This document shows positions 1-7,245 of a stretch of DNA of 23,221 nucleotides, in pieces. The notes beneath the pieces are model-generated. The model was not told the DNA's origin and did no database searches. It was given only the letters and a program-made list of their open reading frames with translations. The position numbers and the translations under genes are program-made. Source of the stretch: Pseudomonadota bacterium (GTDB lineage Bacteria; Myxococcota_A; Polyangia; Polyangiales; Polyangiaceae); contig JAEWRL010000007.1 in the NCBI GenBank assembly GCA_023398955.1, positions 1 to 23,221 of the forward strand, given 5' to 3'. The stretch's first letter is position 1. Each line of letters opens with the position of its first letter.

Positions 1-217
1 CGACCTATCCCCTGCGTCGAGGCCCCCCTTTACCGCCCGCCGCATGCTGGTGCGCCCCCGGCGCCCCGCTCCGCGCTGGCCTTCCAGCACAAGAGCCAAC
101 TTTGACCACTGACCGTCGTTCAGTTGAAGTCGAAGCGTGCTGCGCTCCCTGGAGCATGCCTCAAGCACCATGCGCCGGGCACGGGCACGGGCACGGGCAC
201 GCATTCAGGGACAGGCC
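1..217. other. Left-edge non-coding stretch
   Basis: I recognise no gene here. An open frame from base 1 to a TGA near 116 has proline/alanine-rich content and no motif, so it could be the tail of a gene cut by the window edge or chance. The only clear structure is the hexamer tandem repeat at 177-200, just past the stop codon of the minus-strand metal-sensor gene. Confidence 0.4.
177..200. repeat. Perfect tandem repeat, 4 x GGGCAC
   Basis: Four perfect head-to-tail copies of the hexamer GGGCAC (177-182, 183-188, 189-194, 195-200). They lie 17 bp beyond the TAA stop (218-220) of the minus-strand gene, so they would fall in its 3' untranslated region. Short GC-rich tandem repeats like this vary by replication slippage. 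I see no sign that it has a function. Confidence 0.9.
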
Positions 218-682
218 TTAGCGGTTCCTGCTCCGTGAGCGCGGAGGAGGCTCTTCCGAGAGCTTGCTGAGCCGCGCTCGCTGCTCTGGCGTCATCGACG
301 TGGCGAGCTGGACGAGGGCACGGTGCAGCAGAACCTGCGAACTTGTGGTCTCAGCCCGGAGGCTGGCAAGGGCGGCGCTCAACCGCTCTTGATCGAAGGG
401 CTCAGCCACCATCGACTCGTGCACCTCCCGCCGCGCTTCGCGGATGGCACGGCGGTGTGCTCGGAGCTCTTGCCGGTGAGCGCGCATCACCTCCCGTATC
501 GCGGGGTGACCCGGATCCCCGAGCGCTTCCCCGGCGCGGAAGAGCATCGGGCCTGCCGCGCTGGGACGACCTTCGGAGGGGCGCAGCGCCTGCGCTGCCA
601 AGAAACCAGCCAGGAACACGTTCAGCGCGAGGGAGACGGCGAGCGCCACCGAGAGACTGCGCAAAGTGACGGTCATTGCCAT
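218..682 (-). CDS. Periplasmic heavy-metal sensor / Spy-CpxP-like protein
   Basis: Predicted 154-residue protein with an N-terminal signal-anchor (about residues 8-32) followed by a highly charged Arg/Glu-rich helical region (about 65-125) and a helix carrying the phrase LATSMTPEQRARL, typical of the Spy/CpxP/CnrX (Metal_resist) group. Family members are periplasmic helical hairpins that bind metal ions or misfolded protein and signal to a membrane anti-sigma factor. Its start overlaps the stop of the upstream anti-sigma gene. An ATG at 682 and an in-frame ATG at 676 (forming ATGA with that stop) are both possible, and the Shine-Dalgarno AGGAGG lies 4 or 10 nt ahead of them. There is no obvious histidine-rich metal site, so the ligand is unknown. 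Family assignment is good; a metal-sensing role is inferred. Confidence 0.72.
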   Translation of the reverse strand: MAMTVTLRSLSVALAVSLALNVFLAGFLAAQALRPSEGRPSAAGPMLFRAGEALGDPGHPAIREVMRAHRQELRAHRRAIREARREVHESMVAEPFDQERLSAALASLRAETTSSQVLLHRALVQLATSMTPEQRARLSKLSEEPPPRSRSRNR

Positions 683-1137
683 AGGTCCTCCTGCAGATCT
701 TCTGCGAACGCGAGCTCAGTGAGTTCGACCCAATCGTCGCTTGTCGCGCCGTTCGCGGCGGTTTGCCCCTCGACGCGCGGGGTGGGGGCGAGGTTGCCAA
801 CGACCAGGCCGAGCACCGCGGCAGCGGCCAATCCGAGCGCTGTCGCGAACGCGGTGCGCCGCGACAAATGGAGGTCGATGGCGGCGCTGCGCGCCTGGGT
901 TTGCGGGATGGCTGCCACCCGCTCCCAGAGCTCTCGCGACGGGGAGGGAACGGGCACGTCATCGAGAGCTGCATCCAGCGCCGCGGCTGCTCGCAGGATT
1001 TCGCGTGCCGGGAGGGAGGCGAGGGCGAGGCGGCGCGCCGCGGCTCGCTCCTGCTCCGGCCAGCGATCGAAGTCAGCGCCGTAGGCGCCGGCCAGTGCTT
1101 CGAAACGTTGCAGGGTGATGGAGGGCTCGTCAGTCAT
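673..1137 (-). CDS. Single-pass anti-sigma factor-like protein
   Basis: Predicted 154-residue protein between an ECF sigma gene and a periplasmic sensor gene. The N-terminal cytoplasmic part (1-90) contains the phrase AYGADFDRWPEQERAAARR, which I recognise from alphaproteobacterial proteins encoded next to ECF sigma factors and metal-sensor-like proteins. One transmembrane helix follows (about 94-114), then a short periplasmic tail. The zinc-binding HxxxCxxC motif of ZAS anti-sigma factors is absent, and there are no cysteines. Its ATG at 1137 lies inside the end of the sigma gene (8-nt overlap), implying translational coupling and a fixed sigma:anti-sigma ratio. The function rests mainly on topology and position. 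It probably holds the sigma factor at the membrane, in the way CnrY does. Confidence 0.65.
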   Translation of the reverse strand: MTDEPSITLQRFEALAGAYGADFDRWPEQERAAARRLALASLPAREILRAAAALDAALDDVPVPSPSRELWERVAAIPQTQARSAAIDLHLSRRTAFATALGLAAAAVLGLVVGNLAPTPRVEGQTAANGATSDDWVELTELAFAEDLQEDLWQ

Positions 1138-1711
1138 GGCTACGATCCGAGATGTGGGGAGGGCAGGAGGAAGACTGGGTCTTCTGCAGTATCGTCCGGA
1201 GCTTGCGGCGGGCCCGCGATAGAAGCGACTCGACCGCTTCGACGCCGATCCCCATCGCTTGAGCGGCTTCGGTGCCCGAGAGGCCCTGGTAGTGAACGAG
1301 GGTAATGGCCGCCCGCTGCCTGGGGGCGAGCTCAGCTAGCGCGGCTCGAACCGCCTCGGCATCCTGCTTCGAGGCGAGCAGCGCGCCTGGTCCCCCCGAC
1401 CCCGGCGCCTCTTCGATCCTGTCAGTGAAGGTCTCGCGACGTTTCCGTAGCCGGTCTATGGCGGCATGGCGCGCCACTGTGTAGAGCCACGTGCGGAGCC
1501 TCGCCCTGGGCTCGAAGCGTTCAGCGGTCTCCCAGAGGCGAAGGAAGGTATCCTGGGCCACCTCCTCGGCTTCCTCACGTCGGCCCAGCAACCGCACGGC
1601 GAAGTGGTGCACGCCAGCGAGGTGCTCGTCCACGAGCCGGCGAAAAGCGCGCTCGTCTCCCACGGCGATCCGCTGCAACAGTCGAATCTCTTCGTCGTGT
1701 GAGAGGGTCAT
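1130..1711 (-). CDS. ECF-subfamily RNA polymerase sigma factor
   Basis: Predicted 193-residue sigma-70 family protein of the extracytoplasmic-function type, having only regions sigma-2 and sigma-4. Sigma-2 (about 17-95) includes AEEVAQDTFLRLWE and the promoter-melting stretch RLRTWLYTVARHAAIDRLRK. Sigma-4 (about 132-185) has LAELAPRQRAAITL and the helix-turn-helix YQGLSGTEAAQAMGIGVEAV, followed by SLLSRARRKLR. The start is placed at ATG 1711 because the homologous region begins immediately after it; the frame stays open upstream to 1888 but with unrelated sequence. No clear Shine-Dalgarno precedes 1711, so the start is moderately certain. It is first in a three-gene unit with its likely anti-sigma factor and sensor and probably autoregulates that unit. 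The effluxed or sensed substrate is unknown, since no transporter gene is nearby. Confidence 0.9.
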   Translation of the reverse strand: MTLSHDEEIRLLQRIAVGDERAFRRLVDEHLAGVHHFAVRLLGRREEAEEVAQDTFLRLWETAERFEPRARLRTWLYTVARHAAIDRLRKRRETFTDRIEEAPGSGGPGALLASKQDAEAVRAALAELAPRQRAAITLVHYQGLSGTEAAQAMGIGVEAVESLLSRARRKLRTILQKTQSSSCPPHISDRSHD

Positions 1712-2018
1712 GCGCGAGAGGGGGGAACGGCTGATGGCGTGCGGGCCGGTCGTGCTGAGCAACATCACATGGGCGCGCGGCGAGAGCGAGGGCGAAACCC
1801 CGAGGTCGCGGCCTGTGGATGGATGCTGCAACGCGGCAGCCATGGAATTCCGTCGGCTCCGAGGCGATCTCGTGGGGGCCCAGGCCAAATCCGGCCAGTC
1901 GCAATGATCTCGCGATCCAACTCATTTGTCTGTTATTACTCGGCTTTCTCGTGGCGGCGGGGGGTTGTCTCCCGATCGGCTCGGGAACGAGCTGGTGCGA
2001 AGGGCTTGCGCCGGAGCC
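1712..2018. promoter_or_regulatory. Divergent intergenic region, sigma operon / redox operon
   Basis: About 307 bp separates the divergent sigma gene (start 1711) and VKOR gene (start 2019). It should hold both promoters. The only AT-rich patch in an otherwise GC-rich stretch is about 1917-1940 (CTCATTTGTCTGTTATTACT), a plausible melting region, but I could not assign -35/-10 boxes or a GGAAC-type ECF promoter with acceptable spacing. Both flanking frames stay open into this region, so either neighbour could start earlier. Confidence 0.4.
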
Positions 2019-3260
2019 ATGGCTGGTAACACGCTCCGCCCCATGTTTGGTCCGAACTCGCGGATCCCTGCAGCCATCGCCCTGTTGGGGTGTTTCCTTG
2101 GACTGCTGTTCTCCGCTTACTCCTCCCTCGACTACGCCGAGCACTTGGATCGCGCACTGCACGACATCCACTGCAGCTACGTGCCAGGAGCCTCTCCGAC
2201 GGCAGAAGCCGAGGCGTGTCGCGCTGCTATGTACTCAGCGTACGGAGCGGTCTTTCGCGAGGCCCTGTGGGGCGGCGTCCCTGTGGGATTGTTCTCGCTG
2301 GGAGCCTTCTCCTTCTTCGCGGGCTTCGCGCTATATTTGCTGATCGCGGGTGATCGCGCCTCGACGAGGGCTGTGCAGTTCTTCGCGCTCCTCGGGGTGA
2401 CGCCCCTGATCGTCTCGGTGATGATGTTCGTCGTCTCCCTCCTCGAGCTCGGAACGGTCTGCAAGACATGCGTTGGCATCTACATCGCGTCGATCCTCCT
2501 GGCGGGAGGTGCCCTCGCCGGGCTCGCCACCTTGAGGCATGGCCCCGAGGCCCTCGGACGTCCGCCGCGGCCGCGGGGGGCCACGCCCTGGATCGTAGCG
2601 TGGCTTGTGGGGCTCGGGGCGACGACCGCCGTGCCGAGTCTCGTCTACGCGTCCGGCGCGCCCGACCATAGTCAATTCTTGACGCAGTGTGGCCAGATCA
2701 AGGACGTAACGCCTTCCAATACCGAGCTGATTGGGCTCAAGACGGCGCAATCCATCCAGCCTGCGCTCCTCTTCGAAGATCCTCTGTGTGCTACGTGCAA
2801 GGCGCTCCACCAACGGCTCGCGTCGGAAGGCATCCTGGCGCGCCTGGATGTCCAGCTGGCGCTCTTCCCGCTGGATAGCAGCTGCAACTGGATGCTCGAT
2901 CGACCCCTTCACCCGGGCGCCTGCGTCGTATCGAAGGCGATCCTGTGCGGGGGGGAACGCGCGGAGGCCGTCCTCGAGTGGGCCTACGACGAACAGGAGT
3001 ACCTGCTACGGGCCGGGAGAGCGGGGGAAGACACAATGAGAGCCGTCGTCCAGAAGCGTTGGGGTGACGACATGCTGCGCTGCGTCGACTCGCGTGAGAC
3101 CGTCACGCGCCTCAACAGTCACCTCCACTTCGCTGCTCAGAACGGCATCCCCGTCTCGACCCCGCAGATGTACCTCGGCAAGCAGCGCGTCTGCGACGAG
3201 GACACCGACATCGGGCTCCGCTACGCTCTCAAGCAGCTTGCTCCAGAGGTGCTGCCGTGA
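2019..3260 (+). CDS. VKOR-family disulfide-generating enzyme fused to a thioredoxin-fold domain
   Basis: Predicted 413-residue membrane protein. The N-terminal half is a vitamin K epoxide reductase (VKOR) domain: transmembrane helices, a periplasmic loop with Cys52 and Cys67 and Ser73 (MYSAYG), then the quinone-side CXXC Cys148-Lys-Thr-Cys151 in a later helix. After a fifth hydrophobic segment (about 190-210), a periplasmic thioredoxin-like domain carries DPLCATCK (Cys257/Cys260) and a cis-proline loop VSTPQMYLG (Pro382). Bacterial VKOR-Trx fusions do the job of DsbB plus DsbA: they oxidise exported proteins and pass electrons to quinone. The loop cysteines are 14 residues apart, a wider gap than in the VKORs I know. 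Start: ATG 2019 is preferred over ATG 2043; the frame is open upstream to a TTG at 1926. The stop overlaps the next start by 4 nt (GTGA). Confidence 0.85.
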   Translation: MAGNTLRPMFGPNSRIPAAIALLGCFLGLLFSAYSSLDYAEHLDRALHDIHCSYVPGASPTAEAEACRAAMYSAYGAVFREALWGGVPVGLFSLGAFSFFAGFALYLLIAGDRASTRAVQFFALLGVTPLIVSVMMFVVSLLELGTVCKTCVGIYIASILLAGGALAGLATLRHGPEALGRPPRPRGATPWIVAWLVGLGATTAVPSLVYASGAPDHSQFLTQCGQIKDVTPSNTELIGLKTAQSIQPALLFEDPLCATCKALHQRLASEGILARLDVQLALFPLDSSCNWMLDRPLHPGACVVSKAILCGGERAEAVLEWAYDEQEYLLRAGRAGEDTMRAVVQKRWGDDMLRCVDSRETVTRLNSHLHFAAQNGIPVSTPQMYLGKQRVCDEDTDIGLRYALKQLAPEVLP

Positions 3261-3982
3261 ATCAGCCGATGAGCTTTGGCCAATGGGTTGCGCCGGCCGC
3301 AGGTGTCGGTGCGGTGATCCTCAGCGTGACCGTCGCGAGCATTGGTGTGCACGCCGCGGTGACCTCCGCCTCCGAGCGCCTCAACTCCCCGGGGGCAGAG
3401 CTCCAGGAGAAGCCGCAGGTGGCGATCGCTGCTCAGGCAGAGGTTGGCTACTGCACGCCGCGCTTCAAAGAAGTGCTCCAGCGGGTTCTCCATAGCTGTG
3501 GCCTCGTCGGCGGCGCGTCGCGCCGCGGCTGTAAGCCGACGGACGTGAGGAGCTTCGCTGCCATCAGCGACGAAGATTTCAACGAGCTGTTCACACCGCT
3601 CAAGGATCGCGGAGCCGTGATCATGTTCGACGTGGCGAAGGACGAGCTCGACCCCGCAGCGAAGCAGATCCTCGAGCAGAAGTGGTTCGAGCGCCGCGGG
3701 GCCCGTTACTTCTTCGTCGTGGCAAGGGCTTCGAAGACAGGTGCACAGGCCCAGAATCGCGCATTGTCCCACCGGCGCGCCAACTCCGTCATGTACTACC
3801 TCAAAGAGCTTGCCAACGACCCGGAGATCGAGAACAAGGTCGGCCTGTTGTGGCTCGGGAACGAGTTTGCCCAGCTCAGCACGGATTACTGCAGTTGGCA
3901 GACGTCGCGGTCCGAGACGAAATGCGACGACGATGCCATCAATCGTAGTGCGTTCGTCTCGTGGGTGGATTGCCGGCTATGA
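3257..3982 (+). CDS. Membrane-anchored six-cysteine protein with OmpA-like C-terminal domain
   Basis: Predicted 241-residue protein with a GTG start that overlaps the VKOR stop by 4 nt. An N-terminal hydrophobic segment (about 10-34) should export or anchor it. The C-terminal part (about 118-236) resembles an OmpA-type peptidoglycan-binding domain: the MFDVAKDEL strand, then NRALSHRRANSVMYYL (167-182), which matches the NxxLSxxRAxxVxxxL signature. It has six cysteines (66, 81, 92 in the linker; 212, 223, 239 near the end), an even number suited to three disulfides, which is unusual for this fold. It sits between two disulfide-handling enzymes, so it may be their client. Cell-wall anchoring is inferred from the fold. 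The last strand region is altered relative to classical OmpA, and the domain call is moderate. Confidence 0.65.
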   Translation: MNQPMSFGQWVAPAAGVGAVILSVTVASIGVHAAVTSASERLNSPGAELQEKPQVAIAAQAEVGYCTPRFKEVLQRVLHSCGLVGGASRRGCKPTDVRSFAAISDEDFNELFTPLKDRGAVIMFDVAKDELDPAAKQILEQKWFERRGARYFFVVARASKTGAQAQNRALSHRRANSVMYYLKELANDPEIENKVGLLWLGNEFAQLSTDYCSWQTSRSETKCDDDAINRSAFVSWVDCRL

Positions 3983-4668
3983 CAGGGTCTCGCATGCGGC
4001 TGCTTGTTCCTGTGGCCTTCGCCAGCGCCATGGGGCTTGGTGCCTGTGACAATCAAGAGAAGAAAGCTCCCATCGCGCCGCGCGCGCGGAGTCAGGCGGT
4101 GCATGGGCCGGCGATACGCGGGGAGCCGACAACGGCCCCGCCCGAAGCTCCCAGCGCCGAACCACCGAAGCAGCCGCGGCAGCTCTGCGCAGCGGGCGCA
4201 GCCTCGACGGGCAGGAGGCTGCCGAACGAGACCTTGAGCGCCCGAGCCAAACCGGGTGAATCTCTGCCGAGCACGGAGCTCACTCGGGCGCGGGAGTCTT
4301 GGCTTTGGGTGAACTTCTGGGCCGCGTGGTGTGCCCCCTGCAAAGAGGAGATTCCACGCCTGCTCCGCTGGCAGAAACAGCTCCATGCCGAGGGTACCCC
4401 AGTAGAGCTGGTGTTCGTGAGCATGGACGACGACGAGCGGCAGCTCGATCGCTACTTGGCGGCAGGCGGCGATGGGCTGTCCTCCACGCTGTGGCTGCGC
4501 GAAGGCAAGGAGCGCCAGGCGTGGCTTGAGGCAGCCGCGCTCGAGGCCGATCCAGAGCTCCCGCTGCACCTGCTGATCGGGCCCAACGGAAAGGTCGTCT
4601 GCACGATCCAGGGCGCGGTCGAGGACGGCGACTACTCGGTAGTCAAGGCTCTGCTGGCGGAACGGTGA
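3979..4668 (+). CDS. TlpA/ResA-type thioredoxin-fold lipoprotein
   Basis: Predicted 229-residue protein. The start ATG 3979 overlaps the upstream stop as ATGA. A signal peptide ends in the lipobox LGAC (Cys23). Residue +2 is Asp, which in enterobacteria keeps lipoproteins in the inner membrane. A proline/alanine-rich linker (about 30-70) is followed by a thioredoxin-fold domain: the strand SWLWVNFWAAWC, active site WCAPC (Cys118/Cys121), and a cis-proline in ELPLHLLIGPNG (Pro195). This is the TlpA/ResA/DsbE class, which usually reduces specific periplasmic disulfides. An extra Cys70 precedes the domain and Cys208 lies near its end. In this operon it could reduce or isomerise disulfides of the six-cysteine neighbour or pair with the VKOR-Trx protein. 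Fold and localisation are clear; the partner is inferred. Confidence 0.85.
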   Translation: MTGSRMRLLVPVAFASAMGLGACDNQEKKAPIAPRARSQAVHGPAIRGEPTTAPPEAPSAEPPKQPRQLCAAGAASTGRRLPNETLSARAKPGESLPSTELTRARESWLWVNFWAAWCAPCKEEIPRLLRWQKQLHAEGTPVELVFVSMDDDERQLDRYLAAGGDGLSSTLWLREGKERQAWLEAAALEADPELPLHLLIGPNGKVVCTIQGAVEDGDYSVVKALLAER

Positions 4669-5942
4669 GCGCCGGTCGAGAGCGGTCCAACCCTCGTCGG
4701 CGACGCCCTGCACGCGAAGGCGCGGTCGTCGATAGCAAGCGGCGCGAGGCGGGCGTCCTGCGTGGCGTCTCTGCGGCGGTGCCTACGATTGAGTTGCCTC
4801 GCGAGCTGCTCCCGAGCTTGGCGGCGGGTCACCCCTGGGTCTACAGGGACCACGTCCCGCGCGGATTCCATGCCAGCGATGGGGATTGGATTGGGCTGCG
4901 TTGCGGGAGCTGGGAGGGCTATGCCCTTTGGGACGCTAGCTCAGCCATCGCTTTGCGGGTGTACTCGACGGTCCGTCCACCCGATGACGAGTGGATAGAG
5001 AGACGCGTCGAGGAGGCGTGGAGTCTCAGGGAGCCCTTGCGGCGTGCCGGGACGGACGCCTATCGGTGCATCTTCGGCGAGGCAGACAGCCTGCCGGGCA
5101 TCACCGTGGACATCTACGGGCGCTATGCCGTGGTGCTCACCTATGCCGCCAGCGTGACTCGGCTCCTCCCGCCGCTCGCACGCGCTCTCGAGCGTCTTGG
5201 GCACTTTGCCGGCGTGGTTCATCGCACCACGGTAAGCGGGGCCGGCGCGTCCCTCAGGGTACTGCTGGGCAGCTCGCCTTCGGGTCCCCTCGTCGTCGTG
5301 GAGAACGGGATCCGCCTGCAGGCGGATCTTGTTCATGGCCAGAAGTCTGGGCTCTTCCTGGACCATCGCGACAATCGCGGTACGGTTCGCGCTCTCGCTG
5401 CTGGTCGCACCGTACTCAATCTGTTCAGCTACTCAGGGGCGTTCTCCGTGAGCGCGGCGCTGGGGGGCGCGGTGGGCGTGACGAGCGTGGACATTGCTCC
5501 AGCGGCCGTCCAATCCGCCCAGGAGAACTTCCGCATCAATGGGTTGGGCCTGGAACAGCACGAGTTCGTCGTGGGTGACGTGTTCGAGTTCCTGGCTGCC
5601 GCCCAGAGCCAGGGTCGTCGCTGGGGGATGGTCCTCTGTGATCCCCCGAGCTTCGCTAAGAGCCATGCACAGAAGGCGACCGCCCTGAAGGCATATGTGA
5701 AGCTCCACGCCGCAGCCTTGCGTGTGACCGCCGATGGCGGGCTCTACGCCGCAGCCAGCTGCACGTCCCAGGTTTCCCCAGCGGAGTTCATCGGTGCTCT
5801 GGCCGCTGGTGGCAGACAGACGCGACGACGTCTGCAGATCTGTCACGAGGTTGGGCAGCCACTCGATCATCCACAGCTCGCCGCTCATCCCGAGGGGAGA
5901 TATCTCAAGTTCGTTGTTGCCCGCGTGGGCGCTCGGGTCTGA
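4665..5942 (+). CDS. RlmI-family class I rRNA methyltransferase (23S rRNA m5C-type)
   Basis: Predicted 425 residues from a GTG at 4665 that forms GTGA with the TlpA stop. The first 40 residues are Arg-rich and not conserved, so a start further downstream is possible. A PUA-like RNA-binding region opens with AAGHPWVYRDHVP (53-65). The Rossmann-fold methyltransferase domain has the substrate/SAM strand GQKSGLFLDHRDNR (225-238), motif I NLFSYSGAF (252-260), the acidic motif II SVDIAP, motif IV DPPSFAKS (326-333) and motif VI AASCTSQ with Cys366 as likely nucleophile. RlmI/YccW proteins methylate a cytosine of 23S rRNA (C1962 in E. coli) from S-adenosylmethionine in the cytoplasm. Its link to a periplasmic redox operon is unexpected and may reflect only shared transcription. 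Confidence 0.87.
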   Translation: MSAGRERSNPRRRRPAREGAVVDSKRREAGVLRGVSAAVPTIELPRELLPSLAAGHPWVYRDHVPRGFHASDGDWIGLRCGSWEGYALWDASSAIALRVYSTVRPPDDEWIERRVEEAWSLREPLRRAGTDAYRCIFGEADSLPGITVDIYGRYAVVLTYAASVTRLLPPLARALERLGHFAGVVHRTTVSGAGASLRVLLGSSPSGPLVVVENGIRLQADLVHGQKSGLFLDHRDNRGTVRALAAGRTVLNLFSYSGAFSVSAALGGAVGVTSVDIAPAAVQSAQENFRINGLGLEQHEFVVGDVFEFLAAAQSQGRRWGMVLCDPPSFAKSHAQKATALKAYVKLHAAALRVTADGGLYAAASCTSQVSPAEFIGALAAGGRQTRRRLQICHEVGQPLDHPQLAAHPEGRYLKFVVARVGARV

Positions 5943-5985
5943 TTCGTGCTGCCGGAGGCTGGCGCCGCACCCTTCGGGCCCGACC

Positions 5986-6540
5986 TCAGCCCATGAAGTC
6001 GGTGCGCGTAAACATGCTGACGACAGGGAGTCCCGCTGCTTCGATCGCTTCGCGCCCCCCCTCGAGGCGATCGACGAGAGCGATGATCCCGACAACCTGA
6101 GCGCCAACGTCCTTCAGGGATTCGACGGCGCGCAGGCTGGAGCCTCCCGTGGTGATCACGTCTTCGAGTAGCGCGACGCGAAGACCCGGGGTGAGGGAGC
6201 GGTCCCCTTCGACGAGCTTGGCGCTGCCGTGGTCTTTGCGCGCCTTGCGCACGTAGAGGGCGGGCAGCGGGGCGCCTCGCTGGTGGCTAATGAGGGAGAC
6301 GGCACTCGCCAGGGGGCACCCGCCGAGCTCCACCCCAGCGACGGCCGAGGCGGAGGGTAGCGTGGCGAGGCACTCGTACATCAACTCGCCCGCCAAGGCG
6401 TGCCCTGCTGCCGTGAGGATGGCCTGTTTGCAGTCGATGAAGAAGTCACTCTCGCGCCCTGAGGCCAAGATGACGCGCTTCCGTTCGAAGCTCCGCTCGC
6501 GCAAAATGGCGAGCAGCGCGTTGCGGCTCTCGGTGCTCAC
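5986..6540 (-). CDS. pyrE: Orotate phosphoribosyltransferase
   Basis: Predicted 184-residue cytosolic enzyme of de novo pyrimidine synthesis that joins orotate to PRPP to give orotidine 5'-monophosphate and pyrophosphate. The PRPP-binding signature VALLEDVITTGGS is at 122-134. The flexible catalytic loop YVRKARKDHGSAKLVEG (96-112) and the N-terminal region FERKRVILASGRESDFFIDCKQ are typical, and the length fits the short bacterial form. The GTG start at 6540 overlaps the stop of the upstream bactofilin gene by 4 nt (GTGA), so it is translationally coupled to a cytoskeletal gene cluster. I see no attenuator or PyrR-type leader in front of it. It converges with the methyltransferase gene, leaving 43 bp between stops with no clear terminator. 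Confidence 0.94.
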   Translation of the reverse strand: MSTESRNALLAILRERSFERKRVILASGRESDFFIDCKQAILTAAGHALAGELMYECLATLPSASAVAGVELGGCPLASAVSLISHQRGAPLPALYVRKARKDHGSAKLVEGDRSLTPGLRVALLEDVITTGGSSLRAVESLKDVGAQVVGIIALVDRLEGGREAIEAAGLPVVSMFTRTDFMG

Positions 6541-7235
6541 TTCCTCCTCTGAACCTTCTTCTGACGGGCTCGCGCGCCTTTGGCGACGGCGGGGGCCACG
6601 GGTGGTGGAGGAGCGGCTGCCTTGGCCTTCTTGGCGGGAGGCGCGGCAGGGGCGGGCCTTGCTCGCTCGGGCCTCTTCTCCTCCTTCGCTGCCTCCCTCG
6701 GCGCCGGTGTCGGCGCCGCCGCCTTGGGTGGGGGCGGCGCTGGCGCTGGCGTCACAGGCTTCGTGGTTGCGCGGCTGGTGGTCTCTCGCGCCTCAGCTCG
6801 CACGGCCGGTCGTGCCTCGGCGGCGCGAGGCACGGGTCGAGGCTGCGCTGCCGCGCGCGAAGGCGCAGGTGCCGGACGGGCCGCCGCAGCGCGGGCCCCG
6901 CTGGTGCCCGCTGCCGCGCCGCCCGTCGTTTCGACGCGACCGCGCACCAGGGCGCCTTCGGCGACGCCGATGCTTGCCCCCGCAATGTCACCGACCACGC
7001 GGGCTCCCGACTCGAGGAGCACCGCTTCTGAGCCACGCAGATCTCCCGCCACCGTGCCAGCGATGCTCAGCCGCGCGCCGGAGACCGAGCCTTCGATGAT
7101 GGCGCCCTCGCCAACGAGCACATCGCCGGTGACGCTCACGTCACCTTCTACCTGTCCGAGCACGTCGAGGTTTCCGGTTCCCGAGACGTTGCCGCGGACG
7201 ATCGTCGACCGTCCAATTACAGAAGCTGAAGCCAT
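6537..7235 (-). CDS. Bactofilin with long basic Pro/Ala-rich tail
   Basis: Predicted 232-residue protein. Residues about 8-108 form a bactofilin domain: short repeats of the form GxVxGDVxVxGxxxVxxGAxIxGxV that fold into a right-handed beta-helix and polymerise into filaments without nucleotide. Residues about 120-232 are a low-complexity, strongly basic extension rich in Pro, Ala, Arg and Lys, ending KKVQRRK. Such tails are seen on one of the three co-encoded bactofilins of Myxococcus xanthus (BacP) and can mediate binding to DNA, membrane or partner proteins. The start ATG 7235 is supported by the Shine-Dalgarno GAGGG, which overlaps the stop of the preceding bactofilin; the frame is open further upstream to 7292. 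Its stop overlaps pyrE by 4 nt. Confidence 0.87.
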   Translation of the reverse strand: MASASVIGRSTIVRGNVSGTGNLDVLGQVEGDVSVTGDVLVGEGAIIEGSVSGARLSIAGTVAGDLRGSEAVLLESGARVVGDIAGASIGVAEGALVRGRVETTGGAAAGTSGARAAAARPAPAPSRAAAQPRPVPRAAEARPAVRAEARETTSRATTKPVTPAPAPPPPKAAAPTPAPREAAKEEKRPERARPAPAAPPAKKAKAAAPPPPVAPAVAKGARARQKKVQRRK

Positions 7236-7245
7236 GCTCCGTCCC

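Noticed and set aside
1712..2018. GGAAC at about 1725 as part of an ECF-type promoter for the redox operon
   Set aside because: The nearest GTC element is about 20 bp away, longer than the usual 16-17 bp spacing, so the pair is not convincing.
3886..4713. Minus-strand open frame (275 codons) opposite the OmpA-like and TlpA genes
   Set aside because: It is antisense to two recognised genes and lacks any domain.
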